A stretch of 64,000 nucleotides of DNA from Ignavibacteria bacterium (lineage in GTDB: Bacteria; Bacteroidota; Ignavibacteria; Kapaibacteriales; Kapaibacteriaceae): contig CP054181.1 in the NCBI GenBank assembly GCA_015709655.1, positions 1,105,262-1,169,261 on the forward strand. Reading direction: 5' to 3'. This document shows, in pieces, positions 1 through 10,330 of the stretch. Position 1 is the stretch's first letter, and every line of letters begins with the position of its first letter. A model generated the notes under the pieces. That model was not told the origin of the DNA. It ran no database searches and was given only the letters and a program-made list of their open reading frames with translations. Position numbers and translations under genes: made by a program.

Positions 1-465
1 AAGCGTGGCCCCCACCGCAATGTCATTTACGCTGTATAGTCCGCCGGCAGAACCGGTTGGGTCGGCCGTAGTTGTAATTGGAATATCTCCACTGCTGAAG
101 GATACAAAGCTTGCAGCAAATTTAAACTTGTCACTGAGCGGAATAGAAGCAGCAGCAAAGCTATGCGTGGTACCTGCCAGCCAGAACGTCTGGCTGAAGT
201 CTGCCCCGTAAGACTTGACCTGGGCAAGACCGGCAGGATTCCAGAAAATCGCCGTTAAGTCATTGGAAAGGGCACTGTATGCACCGGCCATAGCAGTTCC
301 CCGGGCACCAACACCAACTTTTAAGAACTGTCCACCGGACAACCCCACCTTGGTGTATTCGCCGGCAGTCACGGCCACTAACTGGCTCAGGGCTGTAGAG
401 GTAGCTGTCAGGTAGAGCACTGCAACACTGCATGCCCGCACTAAGTATATCGAGAGGGTATTCAT
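1..465 (-). CDS. PorV/PorQ family outer-membrane protein, N-terminal part (runs off the window)
   Basis: Reading down from an ATG at 465 gives 155 codons that stay open to base 1, so the 3' end lies outside the window. The protein starts with a signal peptide (about residues 1-28, ending TALSQ). It continues with the typical start of the PorV/PorQ family: a GGQFLKVGVGARGTAMAGAY stretch, then NDLTAIFWNPAGLA. PorV-type proteins are outer-membrane beta-barrels of the FadL/OmpP1 type that serve type IX secretion by shuttling cargo with C-terminal sorting domains. A good ribosome site (AGGAG) lies 11 bases before the ATG. The gene begins 19 bases after the stop of the large secreted protein upstream, so it is the last visible gene of that operon. 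Its placement suggests a dedicated helper for the neighbouring cargo, which is inference. Confidence 0.85.
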   Translation of the reverse strand, partial: MNTLSIYLVRACSVAVLYLTATSTALSQLVAVTAGEYTKVGLSGGQFLKVGVGARGTAMAGAYSALSNDLTAIFWNPAGLAQVKSYGADFSQTFWLAGTTHSFAAASIPLSDKFKFAASFVSFSSGDIPITTTADPTGSAGGLYSVNDIAVGATL

Positions 466-484
466 AATGTTTAGCATCTCCTGA

Positions 485-3400
485 TCACTCTTGGGTTTGA
501 ATCCGTGCTCCGCCAAGCACGATTGTAAATTTCTTAGTTACCGACGTTCCGTCCGGTGTCTCAATTTTGGCAATTAACATCTGGCTTACCACACGCTGAC
601 GGTTCTTGCTAAGCAGATCCCATACGTATGTGCCAAAGGTATGCGGATCATCTGATGTTGATTCATCGTGGTTGTACGTTGTTACCAGTTCACCGCTCAG
701 CGTATAGATTGAAATTTTGGCTTGTCGGGGCAGACGTGTAAAGTACAAACGTCCTTCGTACGGCGAACGCATTCCTTCGTGAGTTACATAGTATGGGTTG
801 GGAACAACCTGAATCTGTTCAAGTTCGGATTCGGTGTACGGCCGGCCAGAAATATCGGGGCTATCATGACCAATCTTAGCATACACCTTGGTTGAATCCA
901 TCGGGAAGCCGAAAGCACCGCCAAATGTGTACAGTCTGATTTTATCACCGGGTTTAAAGTCAGTAGCGGGAGGAATCGGTTTTTCGGAACTTGCAGTATT
1001 GCCATGGAACGGAACGTTCACAGGTGCAACACGTAAACCGGCGGCGGCATTCCTGGATCCGAACCGGGAGAAGTCGATTACAAACTGAGCACCTGCAATG
1101 GTAATCACGTGTGTAAAGTCCAGAGTATCCTTGCCTGTTGTAGAGAGGTTACGGCTCAGGTAGTAGCGTCCCATCGTTCCCACGGGGCTGCCACTGTTTG
1201 AATCTGCTGCAAAGTATTTCAGTGTAGCTGTGGTGAAATTGCCATAGCGTGAATTTCTCCAGCCGTAAGCAGCTGTGGAATACGAGCCAACAGGTGTAAG
1301 TTCAGGATTCGGGAAATCAGCGCGCAACTGAATTGAGTCCATTGTAAATTGAGCTGCCTTCAGTTCTGCCGGGTACGACACCGTAACAGAACCAACGGTT
1401 CCATCGGGTCTGGCATCCGATCGGTCAAATGACTCAACATTACGAACGTGCATCGTAAGGTATGGTACGTTTTCAAATGTTGCACGTTTACCGTCATCAC
1501 TGTCATCGCCAATCTTGGTTGACGTAGAAAATCCGGTTGTGATCGTTTCGGTCCCGCCTTCACCAAAGGTGATTTCATAGATTCCGGGGCCGTTATTGTA
1601 ACTAACATCCCAATTGACACCCGGGCTGAGCTGCCATCCTGGGTAGGGTTCTTCGAAGTAGGCCGGCGGACGGTTCAGGTTGCTTTTATCATTGTACACC
1701 TGTGCACTTTTCCGTGCAGCACCAACATAGATGTTGGGGTCACCACCACTAATGATATCGCCTTTGGGGAGGGTACGGTAAACCCCGCCGTACTGTTGTA
1801 TGGCATAGTCAAACCCAATACCAACTGTACCAAGGGCATACTTGTTACCAAAGCACTCAGCACTCGTGATGTACGAACCCGAGCGGACAACTTTTTCCAT
1901 GTTATCGGGCATGTGGAACGAGTTGGTATCAACGCGAATTAGTGTCCCGGTAACAGGATCAAATACCTTCGTAATCATTAACCCGGTAGCTGAATCAAGA
2001 AATTCCTTGTTATTGTTTACATCTACCCAGGTTAGGGCATTCTCGGTAAAGTTGCCGTTAAGACCGGCACCACCGCAGAGCTGCGGAGGCAGGTTAGACT
2101 GCCATTGAGAAATCATAGCTTGGGTTGCGGAATCGCGTAGCGTCATTACCAACCCGTACCATCCAACCGGTGTGGTGGCAGGATCCTGATCGTGGTCTAT
2201 TCCAAACCAGGTACGATCAAATTCCAGTTCAAGAGTCTTGCCTGCGAACATTTGATTAAATCGCTGTTGGTCATTAATCAGCAGACGGATGTTGTAAATA
2301 CCACCAAGTTTTTCAGCCTGATCAGGAGGGATCGTAAAGTTTACTGTGTTGTCACCGGATGGCCGGTCAGCCAAAGGCATTGCTGCTACTGTATTCGAAA
2401 GGCCAACCCCCTTGATCGTAAGCTTCGATCCAAGATCCTGAAGGTAATCGCCTTCGTCATAGGCACGAACGGCATAATAGTAATCAATGTTATTGATCAG
2501 TTTTTCCGATTTTTCAGGATTGGGGTCCCACAGTATTCTACCGTCGCCGTTATCATCGCCATTATCATACCACTGACGGCCGTTGGTTATTTTGTGGATA
2601 TAGGGGGCAACGATATCATGGCGTACTTCTCGTGTTTCCTCCCATGGCCTCAAAACCGTCATTTCACCATCAGCATTGAGTTCACGGTCTTTGAATAAAA
2701 ACGGTTCATTCACAATACGCTTCGCAAGGATCAGCTTAATCAAACTATCCAGGGCTGCCTTGCTCTGCGCGGTGTCTAAGCCCATCGGATTTGATTGAGT
2801 AGCCGGAACCCTCCGAACGGTAGGAAGTTCTTCAACCCGGGTTGAGAAATATGTAAAGCGCACAGAGTCGAACTTGTCGAACTTGCTAACGTCGATTGTA
2901 CTGTCTGCAGTATTCACTGTTAAGCCATAGTTTGGCCTTCGAGCATTTAGCAGCTTATTCCAGTAACCAGCCCACGGCAGGGCATTCGATGGTTTGCGGC
3001 CAACCAGGAAGCGGCGTTGCCCGGGTTTAATAACGTCTGCAATAAAGAGATCATCAATAGGCAGCTTTGCGGTTTCGGTGAGTGTACTTGTTTTCAGGAA
3101 TGGTGGCGGAACCGGGATTTGAGCAATTTGTTTCCAGGCGAGCGGGCCCTTTCTTTCGGTCAGTTGCAGGTCGCGGGCAAAGGTGTCAAGGTCTGTGCGG
3201 CGGGCGCGATATATCCGGTATCCAAGGAAGTCCATACCAGCTTCCAATGTATCAATCGATATTTCGGCGGTACTGTCCCACTGAATCGCAACGGCATTGT
3301 TCAACGGAAGCCAACCTGGGCGGGGTACAGTAAACAATGAACCCGATGACTCATAGCCCATGATGATGGGGATACCGGGTGCCTGAGGGGCTCTGAATTG

Positions 3401-4813
3401 ATTATTGTACACAAACTGAGCAAACCGAACCTTCCGGATTAGCTCTGCCATATCTTCGGTGGTACCGGTTGCGTCGGCTCCTGAGGCCGTTGTTGCCAGA
3501 ATCACACCAATAACGATACGGGCCGAGTCGCCAGGTTTTACGTTAAAGGGGCCGGTAGCCATGAGGAGTCGGCGGTCACCCGGGCCGTCATCTCCATCAA
3601 GATCTTGTGACGACATGAAGTTATATCGTTCTTCATTCCCAAGTGGGTCAACAGTAATTGGCCAGTTACGCATGGTACGCATACCCAGCTGCTCAGATAC
3701 AGGGAACTGTTTTTTGTCGGTTCGCAGGTATCCGTCAACGTCAACAGCGGGACTCTCGAGGAAGTTGAAGCCAAGGTAGCCAAATCCCTGATTGGCTTCG
3801 CCACGGTCTGAGTTCGTCCATTGAACAGCCAGGTTCAGTGAATCCTCTTCTTTATAGTACCGTGCACGGTCATTGTCAGCTCCAAGCCGAGAGTTGGTTG
3901 CAGGTGCAATGTCAACGTCAAGAACACCGGCCATCCAGCACTGGAACAGGGTATCGGTATATTTTTTAGGGTGAATGAACATGTACTTCATAAAAACGAA
4001 GTCGGCATAGTCACCAAAACCCCAGCTGTAAATCATTTGCTCAATTTGCAGGCCCAGGGGGAAACCTTCATTCTTACGTGCAAGGGCACCGCCTTTGTAC
4101 CGGCTTAAATCTGTATCCTTATAAACACTAAAAATGTCTTCTTGCGAAATAAAGGCTGGTCCCTTACGATAGGTAGTACGCGACCGGGATTCCGGGTTGT
4201 TAACGTACATGCCGTAATAATTATTTACACGAAGTGTATCCGACTCGGATGTATCCCAGATTGGCCACTTCGGAAAATCAGGATTATAAATATCTGTACC
4301 ATCCTGTATGTTGAAGTCGGTTGAGAAATATACTCTGTTCTTCTGAATGGCATCCCCAGAATTGATTACACCATCACCGTCCTCAATGGCTCCGGGAACC
4401 ATCCAGCTTTCACCGGAGTTTGGATCGTAGGTAATAGCAACACGTTTGCGCAGTTCCGTGCTTCCCGGTGGACGTTTCAGTGCTGCAAACCAGGCTCCTG
4501 ATGCAAAGAGATATTGGTTTTGTTTTCCGCGTGGCCAGAAAGTACCGCCAACCTGGCGCAGGACATTAAATCCAAAAATGCCGTAGTTGGTGGTGTAGAA
4601 ATCTATGTTGGAAACAACATTGCGTTGCAAATCAAAGGCGCCGGACGGAGCACCGCGTTGCACTGTTTCTGCATTATCTTTTGCAGATCTTGCCTTCTCA
4701 GCGATGTGAGCGGTCACAACTTGAGTAGTGCCCAGAATAATTGCAAGAGCAACAATCCATAGTTTCTTTGTTATCATATCAGCGCTGTACTTAAAAATTG
4801 GTTTAACGTTCAT
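485..4813 (-). CDS. Large secreted protein with T9SS sorting-domain-like C terminus
   Basis: A 1442-residue protein of a family I recognise only in outline. The N terminus has a hydrophobic segment (residues about 14-35, LWIVALAIILGTTQVVTA), so it is exported; an alternative ATG at residue 13 would place the signal peptide at the very start. The body has no enzyme motif I can identify. Residues about 1335-1442 start with IQVVPNPYY and contain KISIYTLSGELV and TFGTYVWDL, the pattern of FlgD-like/T9SS type A sorting domains. It starts 9 bases after the TonB-receptor stop and is followed 19 bases later by a PorV/PorQ gene. I infer a surface-displayed or secreted component working with the receptor; the exact function is unknown. 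Confidence 0.75.
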   Translation of the reverse strand: MNVKPIFKYSADMITKKLWIVALAIILGTTQVVTAHIAEKARSAKDNAETVQRGAPSGAFDLQRNVVSNIDFYTTNYGIFGFNVLRQVGGTFWPRGKQNQYLFASGAWFAALKRPPGSTELRKRVAITYDPNSGESWMVPGAIEDGDGVINSGDAIQKNRVYFSTDFNIQDGTDIYNPDFPKWPIWDTSESDTLRVNNYYGMYVNNPESRSRTTYRKGPAFISQEDIFSVYKDTDLSRYKGGALARKNEGFPLGLQIEQMIYSWGFGDYADFVFMKYMFIHPKKYTDTLFQCWMAGVLDVDIAPATNSRLGADNDRARYYKEEDSLNLAVQWTNSDRGEANQGFGYLGFNFLESPAVDVDGYLRTDKKQFPVSEQLGMRTMRNWPITVDPLGNEERYNFMSSQDLDGDDGPGDRRLLMATGPFNVKPGDSARIVIGVILATTASGADATGTTEDMAELIRKVRFAQFVYNNQFRAPQAPGIPIIMGYESSGSLFTVPRPGWLPLNNAVAIQWDSTAEISIDTLEAGMDFLGYRIYRARRTDLDTFARDLQLTERKGPLAWKQIAQIPVPPPFLKTSTLTETAKLPIDDLFIADVIKPGQRRFLVGRKPSNALPWAGYWNKLLNARRPNYGLTVNTADSTIDVSKFDKFDSVRFTYFSTRVEELPTVRRVPATQSNPMGLDTAQSKAALDSLIKLILAKRIVNEPFLFKDRELNADGEMTVLRPWEETREVRHDIVAPYIHKITNGRQWYDNGDDNGDGRILWDPNPEKSEKLINNIDYYYAVRAYDEGDYLQDLGSKLTIKGVGLSNTVAAMPLADRPSGDNTVNFTIPPDQAEKLGGIYNIRLLINDQQRFNQMFAGKTLELEFDRTWFGIDHDQDPATTPVGWYGLVMTLRDSATQAMISQWQSNLPPQLCGGAGLNGNFTENALTWVDVNNNKEFLDSATGLMITKVFDPVTGTLIRVDTNSFHMPDNMEKVVRSGSYITSAECFGNKYALGTVGIGFDYAIQQYGGVYRTLPKGDIISGGDPNIYVGAARKSAQVYNDKSNLNRPPAYFEEPYPGWQLSPGVNWDVSYNNGPGIYEITFGEGGTETITTGFSTSTKIGDDSDDGKRATFENVPYLTMHVRNVESFDRSDARPDGTVGSVTVSYPAELKAAQFTMDSIQLRADFPNPELTPVGSYSTAAYGWRNSRYGNFTTATLKYFAADSNSGSPVGTMGRYYLSRNLSTTGKDTLDFTHVITIAGAQFVIDFSRFGSRNAAAGLRVAPVNVPFHGNTASSEKPIPPATDFKPGDKIRLYTFGGAFGFPMDSTKVYAKIGHDSPDISGRPYTESELEQIQVVPNPYYVTHEGMRSPYEGRLYFTRLPRQAKISIYTLSGELVTTYNHDESTSDDPHTFGTYVWDLLSKNRQRVVSQMLIAKIETPDGTSVTKKFTIVLGGARIQTQE

Positions 4814-4822
4814 AATTCTACC

Positions 4823-7800
4823 TTAGAAACGGAACATTACGCCGAAATAAACCTGACGTGGATATTGGTAGTTATTCCTTCTTGCCACCACGTCAGCAAC
4901 ATATTGCTGATACCCGGCATAGGTTTCCGATGCCGTTACGGTGTTATCGTGGTTACTGTCAATTGTGGCATTATACAACCTGCGTCCAACACGGTCATAC
5001 TGGCTGGGGTGGGTTGTTGCCTTATCTCGTGGATCAGCATCCTTATAGTAGGTTGTTGACGGGAAGTCACCCGGTACACGGTTCAGTGCAAGCCCGTCGT
5101 AGTCCGGACTTCCGGTGCGGGTGTAGTACGAAACTGCATCCGTAAAGTTGAACAGGTTGGTAACGTCCAGGAATACATCGATTGCCGTGTTTCCGCCAAT
5201 CAGATTTGCCAGCGGAATGGTTCTGTTAATACGCAATTCCGAATTCCAGGTCGAGGGGAAGCGGGATGAGTTAATAGCGCCCACTGCCTGCCCCTGACCA
5301 TTGACGGGCGTGTATGGTGTACCTGTTTGCCAGTATCCGGAAATATTGATTGTTAGATACTCCAGGAATGGATATCCGGCGATTGTTGGACCTTGGTCAG
5401 GACCCCAGTCCAGAGTGAATACGCCATTAACACGGTGCCGGCGGTCAAAGCCCAGCGGAAATGGGTCAACCGGGAATGCCGGCAGCTGGGTGTACGGGTC
5501 AAGCGCAACCAACGTTGTGGCATTGTTTGATGTACCGATAGCAGAGGCAAGGGTATAGTTCAGGTTAAAACCCCAGTTGTCTGCAGTTCTGCGCTGGAAG
5601 GTAATCTCGATCCCCTTGCTGCTGCCGTATGCCGACATAACGCTTTGGTAATACGGTGTTGGAAGAATATCTACGTAGGCTATGTCCGTTTGATTGTAAA
5701 TATCTTTGTAATAACCGGTTATAGAAAATGCAAAGTTATCGGTGATTTGATGGTTATACGAGACTTCGTACTGATTTGTGCGCTGCATTTCGTTGTTGGG
5801 ATTCCCAAGCAAGCTCCCTGTGCGCAGTGTTGTGGTATTGTACGAGTCGTAAAAACTCTGGAATGGCGTCTGCATGTAGTAAATACCATAGGCCAGCCTG
5901 AAGTTCTGTCGGCCTGACTCACTGACTGGATAGGTAATGGTAAGCCGCGGGCTGATATAAAACTTGGCGGAGGCTTTCTTCATCATGCCGATAGAGTCAA
6001 TCGGTATGAACTGGTCTGAAACGGGCCTGTACAATGCATCCGGATCAAGGTAATCAAAACGGACTCCGGGGGTAAATACGAGATTCTTAAAGATAATCTG
6101 GTCCTGCACAAACAAGCCACCCGTAACCGGTGTAAATGGTTCTTCGGTGAGTGCCTTGATATCGGGTGACGATTCGGAGTATAGGTTTCCGCCATAGTAT
6201 GATCCATACACATCATACCAAGGATTACCATCCCATGGGTTGCTGTTACTGTGACGTGACAGGGTCTGGAAGCGCATTTCAGCACCGGCCTTTAACACGT
6301 GTCTGGCATCACCTGTTTCAAGATTATACGTAACGTTGCCATCTATCTGCCAGAACGACGAGCGCCTGAAGTCTACACCGCCTTCGTTACCCATGTTTGC
6401 AAAGTAACTGAACAGGCCATATGGGTTCCTGGTGTTCTGGTAATCAGCTGAACCCTCTACAAACCCGGTGAGAGGGTTGCGTCTGGAAATTTCCATTTCA
6501 AGGTACCCGTCATCACTTACGCCACGTGAACGGACAAGCTGGTACACGTCGAGCTGCCTGTCAGGTCCTGCCGGCAGGAACAGGGAGTCAACCTGGCTGT
6601 ATTTATCCTCGGGATACCACAGTTCCCAGCCCGAAAACAACGATGGTGGTTCAAAGGCCTTCCTGCGTCCGGTTTCACTAATCTTAGCTGTATAGGCTGC
6701 GCGAACTTCGTAGGCCATTGTGCTGCCAATAACCTGATTGATCTGTGCAAAGGCATTCATAGAGATGTCCTGCACAACAATCTGCTTCGCGTCTCTCTCA
6801 ACAAATCCGGTAGACTGGATGTTGCCGTTGCCATCCAGGATCGGAATACCTGAGGCATCAACCTTTACATCAGTACCAGTAGCATACAGCCAGCTCTGGC
6901 TTGCACGTTCTCCGGCAAGCAGGCCATACTGACCGCCAAGGAGGAGTGTCATGTCATTCGAAAGCTGAAATTTCAGACGTCCGGTAATGTTTCGTGACCA
7001 CGTGCGGTTGTTGGGCTGCTGACCAAGGTTATTACCCCATGGATCTAATACCTGCAGACCGTAGTTGCGATAGTTATGATAGGTGTTGCGAACCGAAATA
7101 AAGAATGTAGAGCGATTCAGACCGAGCGGCCCGCCAAGCGTTGCATCCACAACGTCTTCACCGGGTGTTCCTGCTTCTACTCCGTTCCCGGCATTACCCC
7201 ACAGGAAGGGAACGTCGATACGCCAACGCAACAGGCCTTCGAACATGTCGGTACGACCTGTTTTAACAACTGTGTTTACAGTGCCACCCACGGCATTACC
7301 GTATTCGGCACCGAATGCTCCGGTGTTGGCCTGTACTTCTTCGGTAGCGTACGGACTGGGCATTGCAGCCGAGATTGTGGACCCTACGTTGCCCAAGCCC
7401 CCTGTAAACTGGTCGGTGACCACCAGACCATCCACAAGAACCTGCGTCTCATCGGGACGAGATCCACGGATGATAAAGTTGTTGCCGGAAGCTTGTACCC
7501 CCGGGGCAAGCGACAGAACCGAAGCTATGTTGTCACGAGCAATTTTCTCAACATCCTTACCTTTTATAGCGCGGCTCGTTCCGATGTCGGTTGTTCGCAC
7601 CATCTCTCTGTCAGCCAGGATTTCAACGCGTTCCTTTAGGACGCCGCCCTGGGTGAGCGCGAAGTTGAGTGTCCGAGTCTCGTCGGCAAGCAACGAAACA
7701 CGTAGGGTGAGGGTGTCATAGCCAACAGCCGTAGCACGGACATCGTACTCGCCGGCCGTAACGTTGAGGATGGTGTACTTCCCCTGCATGTTGGCAAAGG

Positions 7801-7957
7801 CGCCACGGGTTGTACCAATAACCCTGACAGACGCGCCGCCAACGGGCTTACCATCCTGATCCGTTACCTTGCCGGTAAGGATTCCGTAAATACTGGCGTT
7901 GGAAACAACGCTTCCCAGAATAATGAATGCACTGATAAGTAGGTACCTACAGGCCAT
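4823..7957 (-). CDS. TonB-dependent receptor-like outer-membrane protein with carboxypeptidase regulatory domain
   Basis: A 1044-residue protein. After a signal peptide (about 1-22) comes a carboxypeptidase-regulatory-like beta-sandwich (about 27-110, TGKVTDQDGKPVGGASVRV). Then follows a plug domain (about 125-240, with SVLSLAPGVQ, FIIRGSRPDETQVLVDG and GNAVGGTVNTVVKTGR), and a long beta-barrel. The last residues, VYFGVMFRF, end in phenylalanine as outer-membrane barrels do. The arrangement is that of SusC/CarboxypepD-type receptors of Bacteroidota. No SusD-like lipoprotein gene lies beside it; the partner is instead the large sorting-domain protein 9 bases downstream. GGAG eight bases before the ATG supports the start. 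The substrate cannot be inferred. Confidence 0.88.
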   Translation of the reverse strand: MACRYLLISAFIILGSVVSNASIYGILTGKVTDQDGKPVGGASVRVIGTTRGAFANMQGKYTILNVTAGEYDVRATAVGYDTLTLRVSLLADETRTLNFALTQGGVLKERVEILADREMVRTTDIGTSRAIKGKDVEKIARDNIASVLSLAPGVQASGNNFIIRGSRPDETQVLVDGLVVTDQFTGGLGNVGSTISAAMPSPYATEEVQANTGAFGAEYGNAVGGTVNTVVKTGRTDMFEGLLRWRIDVPFLWGNAGNGVEAGTPGEDVVDATLGGPLGLNRSTFFISVRNTYHNYRNYGLQVLDPWGNNLGQQPNNRTWSRNITGRLKFQLSNDMTLLLGGQYGLLAGERASQSWLYATGTDVKVDASGIPILDGNGNIQSTGFVERDAKQIVVQDISMNAFAQINQVIGSTMAYEVRAAYTAKISETGRRKAFEPPSLFSGWELWYPEDKYSQVDSLFLPAGPDRQLDVYQLVRSRGVSDDGYLEMEISRRNPLTGFVEGSADYQNTRNPYGLFSYFANMGNEGGVDFRRSSFWQIDGNVTYNLETGDARHVLKAGAEMRFQTLSRHSNSNPWDGNPWYDVYGSYYGGNLYSESSPDIKALTEEPFTPVTGGLFVQDQIIFKNLVFTPGVRFDYLDPDALYRPVSDQFIPIDSIGMMKKASAKFYISPRLTITYPVSESGRQNFRLAYGIYYMQTPFQSFYDSYNTTTLRTGSLLGNPNNEMQRTNQYEVSYNHQITDNFAFSITGYYKDIYNQTDIAYVDILPTPYYQSVMSAYGSSKGIEITFQRRTADNWGFNLNYTLASAIGTSNNATTLVALDPYTQLPAFPVDPFPLGFDRRHRVNGVFTLDWGPDQGPTIAGYPFLEYLTINISGYWQTGTPYTPVNGQGQAVGAINSSRFPSTWNSELRINRTIPLANLIGGNTAIDVFLDVTNLFNFTDAVSYYTRTGSPDYDGLALNRVPGDFPSTTYYKDADPRDKATTHPSQYDRVGRRLYNATIDSNHDNTVTASETYAGYQQYVADVVARRNNYQYPRQVYFGVMFRF

Positions 7958-8002
7958 GGATACACTCCGGTGTTCTGTGGTTTAATAGTTTCTGAAAATT
8001 AT

Positions 8003-10057
8003 TTACTTGATTACACTTAACGTCTGATTTGCGAATTTTCCGTCTTGTTCCATTACAAGCTTATAGATCCCTGAACCTACGTGGTTAACAGGAACCGAGA
8101 ACTCAAGACTTGTGCCTGCCGACTGTACGGTTCCGGACCAGACTTCTTCTCCCTGAATAGAAATCAATGTTGCACGGAGCGTGCCGGCATGGATCCCGGA
8201 AATCTGAACCCGTGCTGCGTTTGAAGCAGGGTTTGGAGCAACCGTACATTCTACGTCCAACGTATTAAATTCAGATACTGAGTTCACAGTATTGAGTGAG
8301 GAAATCGGGAATGGATAAACGTAGATATCTGTTTGCATAGTTGGTAATTCCAGGCTGGTCACTCTGTCGCCGGGCATATCATTGGCACTGTAAGCAATGT
8401 ACATCTGGTCTGTAACAACATCGCACACGGTGGAGAACAAACAGTTTTTCCCGTCGGGCGTAATATCTACCGGTTTTGACCAGATATTCACACCCTTGGG
8501 CTTGTGAGTTACATACACGTGGCTGAACAATCCGTCAACTTCAACCAACGAATCAGGTTGGTCGGCAGTAGCACCGGTCGTGTCAATCTGCATTGGCATA
8601 AGGTCGCCCGACTTCATGGAGCAGTATGCCATGTAAATGTTGTCGTTATCATCAATTCCCAGCTGCGGGTATCTGCTTGAACCGGTGTAGGCTCTTCGCG
8701 ATACAATCTTGCCAACACCGTCCCACTCTCCACCACCGGCCGGTGCCATTGAGTACATCAGCGAATCGCCATAACGTAGAGAAAACATTCCTAAATCTTT
8801 ATACATGGCGTCATCTGATACCGAATAGATTGTTCCCCGACGAGCACCACTAACTGAATTATCCTTCAGTCCTTTCTGAATGATGTAGGTAAGGGTTTGC
8901 CCCATGATATAGTGAGGTATTCCCTCGGAGTCAATGATAACAGCGAGCTGGTTTGACGGTGAAACGATGGTATCCGAGTACACTGTAATTGAGGGAATGC
9001 CATCATTGTTGTACTCAGTAGAGTCGATCCAGTTATACTGGGCATCCCAAAGTAAGCCCAAACTGTTTTGTCCGTCCCAGGTACGACCGTAATCAGTGCT
9101 GATGCGCGTAAGTACGCGCAGCGGGCCGTCGAGATATACCACGACCACCAGCGGACCGCGTGCAGTAATGGCGTACGTGTCACCGCCAGCGCCACCCGGC
9201 AATGTTCCGGTTTGGCCTACGGGCAGGATGCCTGAAGGTCCGGTAAACATGATTTCCGGCTCCCATGTTTCGCCCTGGTTTGTTGACCTCCGGTAGGCAA
9301 GCTGCGAGCTTTGATCGGGCAGGGTACGGTTGTAAATAAGGTGAACATTCCCTTCGCCATCTACCGCTGCTCTTGGCCAGAGGGCTTCATCAGCAGGCAC
9401 GCTAACTTCTGACTGCTGGAAGAACCGGTCATCACCAGGACCGCTGTTCACGAAGAACTTGGTTACTGTACCGTTAAATACTGCGTTGTGCGATGGGGTT
9501 CCAACCACACCATCTTCAAACTGAACCAGGCTTGGCCAGCCGGCACGTTCGTTTGGCAATTCAACCTTACTCCAGTCAGACAACGTAGCGGTGGGATTTT
9601 CCGGGTCAGTAACATCGACAAAATTGTAGTGACTGCCACGGGAGTCATTAAAACCTGGCTGTCTGTTACCGCGGGTGCTGTCCTTTGCGGCCATCCACAA
9701 TACCTGAAGGTATCGCTCGCCACCGTCTTCCAAATACCCCAAACGTTCTGCCATACAGGCATTGGTCTGAAAGTCATAATACGTATAACCCACGTTAACA
9801 CCAGGCAGTCCGTTCTGAACAGAGTACGGATTTTTACCCGAACGGGGCGGGAGAAGCACCGGCGAGGTTGACACAATGACAGGCTTATTCTCACTGGTAG
9901 CCTGTGGTAGCATTGTCGGGAGCTGGCTGGGATTTTCGACAGTTGCCGGTTTGCGAATGTCAACTTTGCGAACAGATGCGTCGTAAGCAAGGGCCGCCGA
10001 CAGTCCACCAAGGAATAAAAATGCTGCAATGTTAAAACGAGTCAACAACGACTTCAT
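8003..10057 (-). CDS. Secreted T9SS type A sorting-domain protein with Asp-box (sialidase-like) repeats
   Basis: A 684-residue protein with a signal peptide (about 1-24, IAAFLFLGGLSAALA). The central part has two Asp-box-like motifs, STNQGETW (about 265) and STDYGRTW (about 340), the turn motif found in sialidases and other BNR beta-propellers. I cannot identify sialidase catalytic residues, so enzymatic activity is not claimed. The last 80 or so residues (CTVAPNPASNAARVQISG through IYKLVMEQDGK) form a typical T9SS type A sorting domain, implying export across the outer membrane and attachment or release at the surface. GGAG precedes the ATG. The TonB-receptor gene follows 45 bases after the stop, so this is probably the first gene of the left-hand operon. 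Confidence 0.82.
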   Translation of the reverse strand: MKSLLTRFNIAAFLFLGGLSAALAYDASVRKVDIRKPATVENPSQLPTMLPQATSENKPVIVSTSPVLLPPRSGKNPYSVQNGLPGVNVGYTYYDFQTNACMAERLGYLEDGGERYLQVLWMAAKDSTRGNRQPGFNDSRGSHYNFVDVTDPENPTATLSDWSKVELPNERAGWPSLVQFEDGVVGTPSHNAVFNGTVTKFFVNSGPGDDRFFQQSEVSVPADEALWPRAAVDGEGNVHLIYNRTLPDQSSQLAYRRSTNQGETWEPEIMFTGPSGILPVGQTGTLPGGAGGDTYAITARGPLVVVVYLDGPLRVLTRISTDYGRTWDGQNSLGLLWDAQYNWIDSTEYNNDGIPSITVYSDTIVSPSNQLAVIIDSEGIPHYIMGQTLTYIIQKGLKDNSVSGARRGTIYSVSDDAMYKDLGMFSLRYGDSLMYSMAPAGGGEWDGVGKIVSRRAYTGSSRYPQLGIDDNDNIYMAYCSMKSGDLMPMQIDTTGATADQPDSLVEVDGLFSHVYVTHKPKGVNIWSKPVDITPDGKNCLFSTVCDVVTDQMYIAYSANDMPGDRVTSLELPTMQTDIYVYPFPISSLNTVNSVSEFNTLDVECTVAPNPASNAARVQISGIHAGTLRATLISIQGEEVWSGTVQSAGTSLEFSVPVNHVGSGIYKLVMEQDGKFANQTLSVIK

Positions 10058-10274
10058 AAGCTATACTCCATGTACGTCAGTTTAAAGGTTGTACAATATA
10101 CCATTTGGAAAAATATCAGCATACCTGTCAGGACATTAATTCTGAAGATCTGCCGTTTTTTTCCAGAAATTCATCTGCAAACACCTGTTTCCATACACAA
10201 TATTTTCATGACAAGCAAGGGGGCTGTGTTTTAGGGCAGCTCGACTGTTATCGACAGATTTTGCTTCTCATAAT

Positions 10275-10317
10275 CAGTTCTGTATGGTCGGGTTATAGTG
10301 CTCGACATACAGAACTG
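10275..10317 (-). terminator. 12-bp perfect inverted repeat after the Yip1-like gene
   Basis: The arms 10275-10286 (CAGTTCTGTATG) and 10306-10317 are perfect reverse complements around a 19-base loop, 13 bases beyond the stop of the membrane-protein gene. The position fits an operon-ending terminator, but no clear T-run follows on the minus strand, so intrinsic termination is uncertain. The remaining 10058-10274 holds no gene I can support and presumably contains the promoter of the Asp-box protein. Confidence 0.5.
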
Positions 10318-10330
10318 TTTCTTGTTACCG

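Noticed and set aside
7076..7721. Plus-strand frames of 187 and 212 codons opposite the TonB-receptor gene
   Set aside because: They overlap the well-supported receptor on the other strand and their translations show no domain.
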